A DNA stretch of 8,815 bases from Bacillota bacterium (GCA_012842325.1 DUTA01000117.1:1-8815), one strand, 5' to 3'. Positions 1 through 6,565 are shown, counted from the first letter of the stretch. Numbers and translations are program-made. Notes: generated from the letters alone by a model not told the origin.

Positions 1-725
1 GCCAGCATTTTGTGCCGGAAGAGGCCGATGCCCATGGCCTCCGCGGCAATCTCGTCCTCCCGGATGGCTTTAAAGGCCCGCCCGTAGCTGGAATTGATGA
101 GCCGGCTCACAACAAAGAGGGTGAGGAGGGCAAAACCCCAGCTCCACCACAGGTTGGTATAGGCCGGTATTGCTTTCAGGCCCAGGGCTCCATTGGTCAC
201 CGACCGGATATTGGTAATGACAATCCGGATAATTTCCGAAAAGCCCAGGGTGGCAATGGCCAGGTAGTCCCCCCGGAGGCGCAGCACCGGGGCGCCAATG
301 AGGAAGCCCATCAGGGCACTCAGCAGGCCACCCAGCAAGAGGGCCGCAAGAAAAGGCAGTTGTATCTGATCCAGGGGAGAAACCAGGGGCACCATAAAGA
401 AATTCATCTGCTTGACGGCCGGCGGCATCATCAAAAGGGTGGTGGTGTAAGCGCCTACCGCCATAAAGCCGGCATGACCCAGGGAAAACTGGCCGGTAAA
501 GCCGTTGATCAGGTTCAGGCTCAGGCCCAAGCCAATATTGATCCCAATGAGATTTAAGATCCGCACCTGGTAGGGGTTGAGGTTCCCCCCGGCCCAGTAA
601 AGGAAGACAAGCAAACACAGGATAACTGCCCCTGTCAGGATGGGACCCCACCGGTTAGGCTCCCGCCGGTATGCTTTCGCCACTAAAGAGTAAAAACCAG
701 TATCTTGCCAAGCTCTTTTTCCCAT
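1..725 (-). CDS. livM: Branched-chain amino acid-type ABC transporter permease LivM (3' end cut by window edge)
   Basis: This is an inner-membrane permease subunit of a HAAT-family ABC importer; with LivH it forms the pore through which the solute delivered by the binding protein passes. Only the first 241 residues are present, because the gene runs off the left edge with no stop codon. What I see: a hydrophilic N-terminus, a first membrane segment near residues 29-45, the family-typical stretch around residues 66-97 (GLSLNLINGFTGQFSLGHAG, then GAYTTTLLM), RGDYLAIATLGFSEIIRI near 151-168, and the cytoplasmic EAA-like loop GRAFKAIREDEIAAEAMGI from 215. The ATG at 725 lies 4 nt after the livH stop and has an AGAAGGTG ribosome binding site inside the end of livH, so translational coupling is likely. 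The neighbours livH and livK fix the identity. The true substrate could be a branched-chain amino acid, or another amide or amino acid. Confidence 0.93.
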   Translation of the reverse strand, partial: MGKRAWQDTGFYSLVAKAYRREPNRWGPILTGAVILCLLVFLYWAGGNLNPYQVRILNLIGINIGLGLSLNLINGFTGQFSLGHAGFMAVGAYTTTLLMMPPAVKQMNFFMVPLVSPLDQIQLPFLAALLLGGLLSALMGFLIGAPVLRLRGDYLAIATLGFSEIIRIVITNIRSVTNGALGLKAIPAYTNLWWSWGFALLTLFVVSRLINSSYGRAFKAIREDEIAAEAMGIGLFRHKML

Positions 726-729
726 TCTC

Positions 730-1623
730 TTACACCTTCTCTGCTATTTTTTCCCCCAGGAGGCCGGTCGGCCGGAAAAGAAGGGTCAAAATGAGGATAA
801 CGAAGGCAAAGGCATCGCGGTAACCGGCCAGGTCGGGGAAAAAGGCAACCAGCATTATTTCACCAATTCCCAACAGAAAGCCCCCCAGAACAGCCCCGGG
901 AATGTTGCCGATACCGCCAAAGACAGCGGCTATAAAACACTTCAAACCGGGCATGACCCCGATGAAGGGATGAATCTGGGGATACCGGAGGGCCCACATA
1001 ATTCCCCCCACGGCAGCCAGGGTAGACCCGGTGACAAAGGTAAAGCTTATGATCCTGTCCACATCGATGCCCATCAAGCGGGCCGTATCATAGTCCCGGG
1101 AAACGGCCCGCATGGCCATCCCTGTTTTCGTCCTGTAGACCAGGTAGGAGAGGGCCAGGAGGAGAAGGATGGTCACCGCCGGTATCACCAGAGCCAGGGT
1201 CATGATGGATACACCGCCGATATTGTGGGTTGCCGCCAGCCATTCGGGCTGGTACACGGCTTTGGCCCGGCCGCCGAAAAGGACGGTTCCCAGGTTCTCC
1301 AGGAAGAAGGAAACCCCAATGGCAGAAATCAATACGGAAATGCGGGGAGAATCCCGCAGGGGTCGGTAGGCGACCCTCTCAATGCCCGCCCCCAGGGCAG
1401 CAGTGAGGACAACGGCCAGGATCACCGACAGCCACCAGGGCAGGGAAAAGATCAGCATCCCGTAAAAAACCATATAAGCCGCCATCATCAACAGGTCGCC
1501 GTGGGCAAAATTGATCAGGCGCAGAATCCCGTAGACCATGGTATAGCCAATGGCAATCAGGGCATAGAGGCTGCCCAGGGAAATGCCATTGGCCAGGTGC
1601 TGAAAAAACAAGTCTAAACTCAT
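730..1623 (-). CDS. livH: Branched-chain amino acid-type ABC transporter permease LivH
   Basis: This is the second integral-membrane subunit of the HAAT importer and the partner of LivM. The 297-residue product has the usual length for LivH and is strongly hydrophobic, with about eight membrane segments. Recognisable family stretches are NGISLGSLYALIAIGYTMVY (residues 12-31), then LRLINFAHGDLLMMAAY (34-50), the cytoplasmic coupling loop with AVSRDYDTARLMGIDVDRII (about 173-192), and FGGIGNIPGAVLGGFLLG (235-252). It ends with the typical LLFRPTGLLGEK motif. The ATG start at 1623 is preceded by an AGGGGAG ribosome binding site. The gene is 68 nt downstream of livK, and that gap carries a perfect GC-rich hairpin; it is 4 nt upstream of livM. 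Identity is secure at family level. The transported solute cannot be read from the permease. Confidence 0.95.
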   Translation of the reverse strand: MSLDLFFQHLANGISLGSLYALIAIGYTMVYGILRLINFAHGDLLMMAAYMVFYGMLIFSLPWWLSVILAVVLTAALGAGIERVAYRPLRDSPRISVLISAIGVSFFLENLGTVLFGGRAKAVYQPEWLAATHNIGGVSIMTLALVIPAVTILLLLALSYLVYRTKTGMAMRAVSRDYDTARLMGIDVDRIISFTFVTGSTLAAVGGIMWALRYPQIHPFIGVMPGLKCFIAAVFGGIGNIPGAVLGGFLLGIGEIMLVAFFPDLAGYRDAFAFVILILTLLFRPTGLLGEKIAEKV

Positions 1624-1648
1624 TATTCCACTCCCCTGCTTTTACCGG

Positions 1649-1680
1649 CCCTCCCCCCACCCGGAGGGGTGGGGGGAGGG
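1649..1680 (-). repeat. Perfect 14-bp intercistronic hairpin between livK and livH
   Basis: CCCTCCCCCCACCC at 1649-1662 is followed by the 4-base loop GGAG and then the exact reverse complement at 1667-1680. On the transcribed (minus) strand there is no U-run after the stem, so it is not a canonical intrinsic terminator. In many ABC importer operons a hairpin at this place stabilises the binding-protein mRNA 3' end or attenuates read-through, giving more binding protein than permease; that role is inferred here. The plus strand carries G4/G6/G4-type runs and could also fold as a G-quadruplex. Confidence 0.8.
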
Positions 1681-1691
1681 GAATTTATTGG

Positions 1692-2864
1692 TTAGTTCGG
1701 ATTCACTGTGGTCAGGTACTTGAATTCCCCGTTTTCTACCCTGAGGATTACAGCACTCTTGGTGGCATCGCCATTCTCATCCAGGGTGATGATTCCCGTC
1801 ACACCTTCGAAGTTTTCCGTGGCCGCCAGGGCATCGCGGATGGCCTGGGGTTCGGCACTTCCTGCCCGCTCGATGGCATCGAGGATTACCATGTAGGCAT
1901 CAAAACCCAGGGCAGCGAAGGCGTTGGGCTCCTTGCCGAATTTTTCGGTGTAAACCTTGACAAATTCCTTGGCTGCGTCAGTGACAGTAGCCTCGGGGCT
2001 GTAGTGGGTGCTGAGGGCGACTCCTTCCACGGCCTCACCGCCCACCTCGATAAATTCCGGTGCCTCCCAGGTATCGCCGCCGAGGAAGGGCTGGGTAATC
2101 CCCAGTTCCCGGGCCTGGCGAATCATCAGGGCGCTGTCCCCGTAGGTACCGGGGGCAAAGATTACATCGGGGTTAAGATTCTTCACGGTGGTCAGCTGGG
2201 CCGTGAAATCCTGGTCCCCCTTCTGGTAGTCCAGAACTGCCAGAATGCTGTCTTCGCTGCCCGTGAATTCAACAAAGGCCTCCTGGAAATAATTGCCCAG
2301 ACCAACGGCATAATCGTCGGCCACGTTGCGGATGATCACAGCCGTATCGGCCCCCAGATCCTCAAAGGCATACTGGGCCATAACCCGGCCCTGGAAGGGG
2401 TCAATAAAGCAGACCCGGAAGTAGTAGTCATTCCCCCGGGTAACCAGGGGGTTGGTGGGAGAGCAGCCCACAACAGGAATGCCCTTTTCCTGGGCCACGG
2501 GACCGCCGGCCATGGACATACTGCTGCCGTAGCTGCCGATAATGGCAACCACATTGTGGTGCTCGATCAAACGATGGACGGCATTGGCCGCTTCCGATTT
2601 ATCCGTCTTGTTATCCTCCAGGAACAGCTGTATCTTCTTGCCCAATACCTCAGGGTAAAGCTCATTGGCCAACTCTATTCCTTCCCAGGTCATCTGACCC
2701 CCGGCGGCAGAATCACCGGTCATGGGTTCATAAACTCCGATCCGGATCACATCTTCTCCTGCTTCTTCACCGCCGCCACCGGTCCCAGTCCCGCCACAGC
2801 CGGCCAGGGTCAAGACGGACACCAACATTACTGCCAGAGCAAGCACTAGTCCTTTCTTTTTCAC
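1692..2864 (-). CDS. livK: Extracytoplasmic solute-binding lipoprotein, branched-chain amino acid type (LivK-like)
   Basis: This is a periplasmic-binding-protein-type receptor (Peripla_BP_6 / LivJ-K family), membrane-anchored by lipid, that captures an amino acid or related solute and hands it to LivHM. The signal peptide has KKK at residues 2-4, a hydrophobic stretch, and the lipobox LAGC with the lipidated Cys at 23, then a Gly-rich linker. The mature domain starts with VIRIGVYEPMTGDSAAGGQ (39-57), has the ligand-site type IIGSYGSSMSMAGGPVAQEKGIPVV region (108-132), and ends with a GVTGIITLDENGDATKSAVIL strand region. I chose GTG at 2864 (390 aa) rather than an in-frame TTG at 2882, because AGGGAGGG lies 6 nt upstream of the GTG and the signal peptide then begins cleanly. 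It is the first gene of the operon, upstream of livH and livM. Substrate specificity is not determinable by eye; leucine/isoleucine/valine is the default and amides or urea are alternatives. Confidence 0.93.
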   Translation of the reverse strand: MKKKGLVLALAVMLVSVLTLAGCGGTGTGGGGEEAGEDVIRIGVYEPMTGDSAAGGQMTWEGIELANELYPEVLGKKIQLFLEDNKTDKSEAANAVHRLIEHHNVVAIIGSYGSSMSMAGGPVAQEKGIPVVGCSPTNPLVTRGNDYYFRVCFIDPFQGRVMAQYAFEDLGADTAVIIRNVADDYAVGLGNYFQEAFVEFTGSEDSILAVLDYQKGDQDFTAQLTTVKNLNPDVIFAPGTYGDSALMIRQARELGITQPFLGGDTWEAPEFIEVGGEAVEGVALSTHYSPEATVTDAAKEFVKVYTEKFGKEPNAFAALGFDAYMVILDAIERAGSAEPQAIRDALAATENFEGVTGIITLDENGDATKSAVILRVENGEFKYLTTVNPN

Positions 2865-2870
2865 GTTTTT

Positions 2871-2878
2871 CCCTCCCT
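2871..2878 (-). promoter_or_regulatory. Ribosome binding site of livK (decides the GTG start)
   Basis: AGGGAGGG on the minus strand, 6 nt before GTG 2864. It would lie inside the coding region if the upstream TTG at 2882 were used, which argues for the GTG. Confidence 0.75.
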
Positions 2879-3163
2879 GCAAAAATGCATTTGAACCCCC
2901 TGTAACATGAAACCTGCTCCCTTTCCATAACCCCCCCTTTGCCTGCTACACCAAGGTGGTATTTCACCCTGTGTATACATTTGTTTATGGAGTATAGACA
3001 GCAATGATCTTATTATTAGACCTTCCCGGCGAAATTCCTGCCTGCGCTCAATGATATTGGGTAACAATTTTTAGCAGCGGGCTGCAGCGCGACGGCCGGG
3101 CCGGTCCCTAATAAACAGCACCAATATGGCACTGGTAAGAAAGTGGCCGAAATATTCATCAAA
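2879..3163 (-). other. Gene-free leader/intergenic region upstream of livK
   Basis: The stretch between ftsX and livK contains no convincing gene on either strand; short open frames here lack ribosome binding sites and family-like sequence. It presumably holds the liv promoter. The best -10-like hexamer is TATACT on the minus strand (2996-2991), but no good -35 sits at the right distance. An 8-bp palindrome TGTATACA lies at 2972-2979 and could be an operator, although I cannot match it to a known regulator. A small GCAG-CCCG-CTGC hairpin lies near 3074-3085. No T-box, SAM or other riboswitch core was recognised. Confidence 0.4.
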
Positions 3164-3192
3164 TAACCTCCCGCCTGGTCTGCAGGAGGTTA
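3164..3192 (-). terminator. Hairpin at the end of ftsX, possible weak terminator
   Basis: TAACCTCC (3164-3171) pairs with GGAGGTTA (3185-3192). The stem overlaps the ftsX stop codon, and a CCTG/CAGG inner pairing is possible as an alternative fold. On the minus strand it is followed only by ATTTGATG, a poor U-run. Termination is therefore uncertain and some read-through into the liv leader is possible. Confidence 0.45.
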
Positions 3193-4068
3193 ATGATTGG
3201 CATGGGACTGGGCCAGGAGGCTGCCGCAGAGGCCGAATAGCAGTCCCGTTACCACCAGCACAGGGCCGACGGCCAGGGCGACCTCTACCCCCGGCCGGAG
3301 GGGCAAAAAGGGCAGGGCTGCCAGGAGGCGGGAAAAGAGCAGGGGGAAAAACAGGAGGGAAAGCAAAAAGGCCAGCATTCCCCCGGCCAACCCCAGCAGG
3401 GAACCCTGCAGGAGAAAGGGCATGACGGCAAACCAGGGTCCCGCCCCCAACAGGCGATAGATTTCCATTTCCTCCTCCCGGGCCAGTAAACCCAGGTGAA
3501 CGATATGGGAGATGGTGATCATCATCACCACCCCCACAAAGATCAGGGTAAAGAGGGCTCCCAGGCGCAGGACGGTAGAGAGACGGGTCAGGCGCTCCAT
3601 GGTCTGGCGGCTGTCCCGCACTCCGTCCACACCCGGCAGATTCTCCGCCTGGCGGGCCACAGCCAGGCCCTGTTCCGGCCTGACCCCCACTTCAAAATAA
3701 CTGAGAAAGGGATTAAAGCCGGCCAGGGCTGCCAGCTCAGCACTGTGTGACCCCAAAACTTTATTCATTTCTTCCAGGGCCTCTTCCTGGGAGACGAAGC
3801 GGATGGCAGTAACTCCCTCCAGGGCCGCCAGTTTTTCCTCCAGCACTGCAACCTGCTCCCCCGTTACATCTTCCTTCAGGAAGACTGTCACCGCCGTCTC
3901 TTCCCCCAATTGACCCACCAGCCACTGGACCTCTTCCCCACCGGCAAAGACAAAGGCCGCAAAAAGAAGAAGCAGGGTAATGCTGACCAGGGAGAATATT
4001 ACTGCCACCGGCCGGTTTTTGGCATCCCGCCAGGCCTCAGCAAAGAAATAGCCGAGATTGGTAAACAC
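3190..4068 (-). CDS. ftsX: Cell division ABC transporter permease FtsX
   Basis: FtsX is the membrane subunit of the FtsEX complex. It does not transport; it relays FtsE ATP hydrolysis across the membrane to an extracytoplasmic coiled-coil protein that governs peptidoglycan hydrolysis. The 292-residue product matches the family length and layout: cytoplasmic N-terminus (1-20), TM1 (about 21-42), a large extracellular domain (about 43-160, including the typical TVFLKEDVT strand and GVTAIRFVSQEEALEEM), then TM2 (about 166-193), TM3 (about 212-248) and TM4 (about 262-287). The cytoplasmic coupling segment REEEMEIYRLLGA (197-209) corresponds to the conserved REEIEIM-LVGA motif. The start is GTG at 4068, with GGGGAGAAGGA just upstream, 12 nt after the ftsE stop. 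It is the last gene of the operon. Confidence 0.95.
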   Translation of the reverse strand: MFTNLGYFFAEAWRDAKNRPVAVIFSLVSITLLLLFAAFVFAGGEEVQWLVGQLGEETAVTVFLKEDVTGEQVAVLEEKLAALEGVTAIRFVSQEEALEEMNKVLGSHSAELAALAGFNPFLSYFEVGVRPEQGLAVARQAENLPGVDGVRDSRQTMERLTRLSTVLRLGALFTLIFVGVVMMITISHIVHLGLLAREEEMEIYRLLGAGPWFAVMPFLLQGSLLGLAGGMLAFLLSLLFFPLLFSRLLAALPFLPLRPGVEVALAVGPVLVVTGLLFGLCGSLLAQSHANH

Positions 4069-4080
4069 TCCTTCTCCCCC

Positions 4081-4764
4081 CTATTGCCTGTCCTTCCTGC
4101 CAGCGCCGGCCACCTGGTGCAGGCGTCCCCCCTCGAGGAGCAGCACCCGGCCCGGCAGCATCTCCAACAGCCGGGTATCGTGGGTAGCCACCACCCGGGT
4201 AATGCCCTTCTCCCCGGCCCGGGCCAGGACGGCAGCGACAAAACCCACACTGGTTGCATCCAAATTCCCTGTCGGCTCATCGGCCAAAAGGAGCCGGGGT
4301 TCCCGCACCACCGCCCGGGCCAGGGCAACCCGCTGCCGTTCCCCCCAGGAAAGGGTCTGCACCATACTTCCAACTCTGTCAGCCAGGCCAACCTCCTCCA
4401 GGACAGCCAGGGATCTCTGCCGGTTTTCCGACCAGGGCACCCCGAGGACCCGCAGGGAAAGGGCTACATTTTCCAGGGCCGTGCGCCCCGGTATAAGCTT
4501 GAAATCCTGGAACACCGCCCCCGTCAGACGGCGCAGGCGGCGGATATCTTCGGCCTGGGCTTTGCCCAGGGAAATTCCGGCTACCTCCAGCTCCCCCGCC
4601 GTCGGCTTTTCCATCCCCAGCAGCAATTTCAAGAGGGTGGTTTTTCCCGCGCCGCTGGCACCCACCACATAAACAAGTTCCCCGGCAGCTACCTGTAAAT
4701 CTATTTCCTGTAAAGCCTGGGTCCCATTCTCGTACACCTTGGCTACTCCCCGGGCGTGAATCAA
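4081..4764 (-). CDS. ftsE: Cell division ATP-binding protein FtsE (TTG start, variant signature motif)
   Basis: FtsE is the cytoplasmic ATPase of FtsEX. The 227-residue product has the full ABC motif set in order: aromatic A-loop residue Y11, Walker A GASGAGKT (35-42), Q-loop FQD (Q86), signature LSWGE (138-142) followed by RQRVALARA, Walker B LLLADEP with catalytic E163, D-loop NLD (167-169) and switch His H195 in ATHD. The signature is unusual: the first Gly of LSGGE is replaced by Trp, read as TGG in the DNA. Other ABC ATPases tolerate variation here, so activity is likely retained. The start is TTG at 4764, the only possible start ahead of Walker A since a TAA lies upstream in frame; AGGGAGGGG is 5 nt upstream. 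It sits 55 nt after the coiled-coil gene and 12 nt before ftsX. Confidence 0.95.
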   Translation of the reverse strand: MIHARGVAKVYENGTQALQEIDLQVAAGELVYVVGASGAGKTTLLKLLLGMEKPTAGELEVAGISLGKAQAEDIRRLRRLTGAVFQDFKLIPGRTALENVALSLRVLGVPWSENRQRSLAVLEEVGLADRVGSMVQTLSWGERQRVALARAVVREPRLLLADEPTGNLDATSVGFVAAVLARAGEKGITRVVATHDTRLLEMLPGRVLLLEGGRLHQVAGAGRKDRQ

Positions 4765-4769
4765 GCCTA

Positions 4770-4778
4770 CCCCTCCCT
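4770..4778 (-). promoter_or_regulatory. Ribosome binding site for the TTG start of ftsE
   Basis: AGGGAGGGG on the minus strand, 5 nt before TTG 4764. A strong site compensates for the weak initiation codon. A second purine-rich run (AAGGAG) lies about 12 nt further upstream. Confidence 0.7.
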
Positions 4779-4819
4779 GTACAGCTCCTTATTCTTCTCT
4801 GCCAGCCCCGGTTTTCTCC

Positions 4820-5953
4820 TCAGAAACTCACTGTCATTTCCAAAGCATCATCGGCCACCTTTATTTCCCGCAGGCGAATCCCGGGAACCAGGGAAGGTAC
4901 AGTGAGGGTAAAGTGGGTTTCCTCCCGGTAGTCGGCCAAAACCGTAGGGCTGATAGGCATTCCCCAGAGCCAGATTTCCTCCACATCGAAACTGCCCTCC
5001 CGGCCCCCTTCACCCAGGGACAGCTTCCCCTTCAGGGTGAGGCCCCGTTCCGGAACGGTGAAAACAAGCTTGCCCCCGGAGCCGGAAAACTGGGCCCCTT
5101 TCAAGATGGGCGAAGAAGCAAGGCTGGCGTTCAGGACCGTAAAGGGAAGCCGCCCCTTCAACCCTCCCCTGGTTAACTGCCAGTCCATCTCCAGGGCCTC
5201 CTGCCCGCCGGAGGACATCAGTTCCAGCAGCTCCGCCGCGGCCAGCTTTAAGTAGGGAATAAGCTCCTGCAACCACATGTCCTCCAACTCGGCCAGGTAT
5301 CTTTCGTATTCCTGCCTCCGGTCGCCCAGACCGGCCAGGCTGGCCTCCAGTTCCACCCTGGTCTCCTCCAGCTGCCGCAGTTTATCCCTGGCCTCAAGGA
5401 CCACCCTCGCCAGCTCGTCCCGGTTGGCGGCAAGGGTTTCCTTCAGGGCCACGGCCGTTTCCCGGGCCCGGATCAGATGTCCCAGGGCCCGTTCCACGCC
5501 CCGGACGGCCAGAATAATCGTATCCAGGCGCTGCCAGAAGTCGCTGAAGGAAGCGGCGCCCACAATGAGATCGAGATAGGAAACGGGGCCCAGCTTCTGC
5601 AGCCAGCGCAGGGCCTCGGTGGCCGTCGCCCTGGCTCCTTCGTAACCGGAAACGGCCTTTTCGTAGTCGAGCTCCGCCTGGGCCAGGGCTTCTGCCACCT
5701 GCTCCTGCCTTTCCTGGAGGGCAGCCAGTTCCCTTTCCTGCTGCTTTATATCTTCCAGAACTAAAAAAAGCTCGGCCAGTGTCTCTTTCTCGGCCCGGTC
5801 CAGGGATTCAAGCTGGTGGTGCATCTCCCCCAGGGGAGGCAGGTTTTCCCCCTGCTCCTGTCCCTTTCCCTGTCCCAGGGGCAGGGCGAGGAAAATGCAG
5901 GCAAGAAGGAGAAAAGCCACCGGCAGGGCCTTTTTTCTTATGTAAGCCATCAT
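4820..5953 (-). CDS. Secreted coiled-coil protein, putative FtsEX partner without a hydrolase domain
   Basis: The 377-residue product has a signal peptide or N-terminal anchor (RKK at 6-8, hydrophobic 9-27), then a long charged coiled coil (about 45-113), a short hydrophobic helical hairpin VSYLDLIVGAASFSDFWQRL (124-143), a second coiled coil (about 150-235), and a beta-rich C-terminal domain (about 255-377). The coiled coil plus the YLDLIVGA-SFSDF-RLD core resembles the N-terminal half of PcsB, CwlO and EnvC, the extracytoplasmic proteins controlled by FtsEX. What normally follows is absent: no M23/LytM HxH motif, and no CHAP or NlpC/P60 Cys-His site; the only Cys is C19 in the signal. The C-terminus instead has alternating strands (GKLVFTV, LTLKGKLSL, HFTLTVPSLVPGIRLREIKV) that recall YpmS/DUF2993-like lipid-binding folds, a weak guess. 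GAGGTG precedes ATG 5953; ATG 5950 is equally possible. It is first in the operon with ftsE and ftsX. Confidence 0.8.
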   Translation of the reverse strand: MMAYIRKKALPVAFLLLACIFLALPLGQGKGQEQGENLPPLGEMHHQLESLDRAEKETLAELFLVLEDIKQQERELAALQERQEQVAEALAQAELDYEKAVSGYEGARATATEALRWLQKLGPVSYLDLIVGAASFSDFWQRLDTIILAVRGVERALGHLIRARETAVALKETLAANRDELARVVLEARDKLRQLEETRVELEASLAGLGDRRQEYERYLAELEDMWLQELIPYLKLAAAELLELMSSGGQEALEMDWQLTRGGLKGRLPFTVLNASLASSPILKGAQFSGSGGKLVFTVPERGLTLKGKLSLGEGGREGSFDVEEIWLWGMPISPTVLADYREETHFTLTVPSLVPGIRLREIKVADDALEMTVSF

Positions 5954-6190
5954 CCTTCACCTCAAAGATGGGCTGCAGCCGGCATCCAGCCCGCACTGAC
6001 AGACAAAACCGGCCAAAGGGGACAGCCCGCCAAGTACAGCAAGGAACTCTTTTAAACAGTCCCTATTTTCATGGCCCTTTTATTCTACATGCCTCCAACC
6101 TTTTCCTGCCTCCTTGAAAACACTCTTAATCCAACCTGGTGCCGGAAGAGCCCCAAAACTGCAGTCTGTCCGGGCATGTAGTTGGAAACT

Positions 6191-6403
6191 TTACGCCGTC
6201 TCCGTGCGTCTACAAAACATACCAATATTTGAACGGGGAGAGGATTTTTTTACTGTTGCCAGGAAAAACGAGGCTTCTTGCTCAATTGCTAACCTCTGGT
6301 ATTGCTCCTCCCCGGCTGCCTGTCCGAACAGGCCGGGGAGAGAAATGGGGAAAAGCCCTGGACAGAGGGCCCGCAGAACCACTGCCCCGCAAAAGGGCAC
6401 GGG
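6191..6403 (-). CDS. Doubtful small ORF, hypothetical
   Basis: A minus-strand frame ending at 6191 is open back to 6622, inside rlmI. The longest version would cover the rlmI promoter and start, so it is unlikely. A shorter version starting at TTG 6403, with GGGAG about 8 nt upstream, would give some 70 residues: a moderately hydrophobic N-terminal half, then a charged tail (GEEQYQRLAIEQEASFFLATVKK). I do not recognise the sequence. It spans the 6308-6340 hairpin. It may be a real small gene, a decayed remnant or chance; codon use is not obviously different from its neighbours. Confidence 0.15.
   Translation of the reverse strand, partial: PVPFCGAVVLRALCPGLFPISLPGLFGQAAGEEQYQRLAIEQEASFFLATVKKSSPRSNIGMFCRRTETA
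6308..6340. repeat. Strong GC hairpin in the divergent intergenic region
   Basis: CTCCCCGGC (6308-6316) pairs perfectly with GCCGGGGAG (6332-6340). Inside it, CTGT and ACAG pair around a CCGA loop after a 3-nt bulge. Neither side is followed by a T-run, so it is not a standard terminator. The function is unknown. Confidence 0.6.
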
Positions 6404-6514
6404 CAATGATACCACTCCCGACAGCAGTACTGAAATCCAGGCCGTTTCCGGGCTGCCCGCCGGCATGAAAATGCCCGGAAGATCGGTAAAATAGAAAACG
6501 AAGGTGCTTTGGAA

Positions 6515-6543
6515 TTGCAGGTAGGAGGGAAATGTGTTACAAT
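6515..6543 (+). promoter_or_regulatory. Sigma-A-type promoter of rlmI
   Basis: -35 TTGCAG (6515-6520), 17-nt spacer, -10 TACAAT (6538-6543) with an extended -10 TG at 6535-6536. The predicted transcription start is about 6550, leaving a leader of roughly 30 nt before ATG 6579. Confidence 0.65.
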
Positions 6544-6565
6544 CTGCCGCGAGCAGTCTATTATA

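Larger units (their letters stand above)
5954..6514. other. Long divergent intergenic region between the ftsEX operon and rlmI
   Basis: About 560 nt separate the coiled-coil/ftsE/ftsX operon (minus) from rlmI (plus). The minus-strand operon promoter should be here, but I find only a -10-like TAGAAT near 6091-6096 (minus) without a matching -35. The part near 6050-6110 is AT-richer than its surroundings. The rest holds a strong hairpin at 6308-6340 and open frames on both strands that lack good ribosome binding sites. A further imperfect hairpin (CCGGGC/GCCCGG) lies near 6447-6479. No known riboswitch core could be matched convincingly. Confidence 0.4.

Noticed and set aside
12..651. Open frames on both strands over livM in the wrong frames
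   Set aside because: The livM frame itself is open from 725 through the edge and carries the permease motifs; the others are shadows, and livM is easily missed only because its stop lies outside the window.
2004..2849. Long plus-strand open frame opposite livK
   Set aside because: It lies across the livK coding region, has no ribosome binding site and shows no family-like sequence.
2767..3067. Two short minus-strand frames in the livK leader
   Set aside because: No ribosome binding sites; one overlaps the livK signal peptide coding region in another frame; no recognisable sequence.
3910..4698. Long plus-strand open frame opposite ftsE/ftsX
   Set aside because: It is antisense to two genes with complete, recognisable motif sets; its translation is Pro/Gly/Gln-rich low-complexity sequence typical of the complement of GC-rich coding DNA.
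6345..6480. Possible cobalamin riboswitch-like segment (CACTGCCCCGCA)
   Set aside because: A fragment resembles the B12 box, but the GGTG-AAAATCC element and the spacing of the conserved core are missing, and neither neighbour is a B12-related gene.
6114..6494. Two plus-strand frames in the divergent intergenic region
   Set aside because: Both start near 6114-6139 in different frames, lack ribosome binding sites, and read as mixed basic/Pro-rich sequence without family character.
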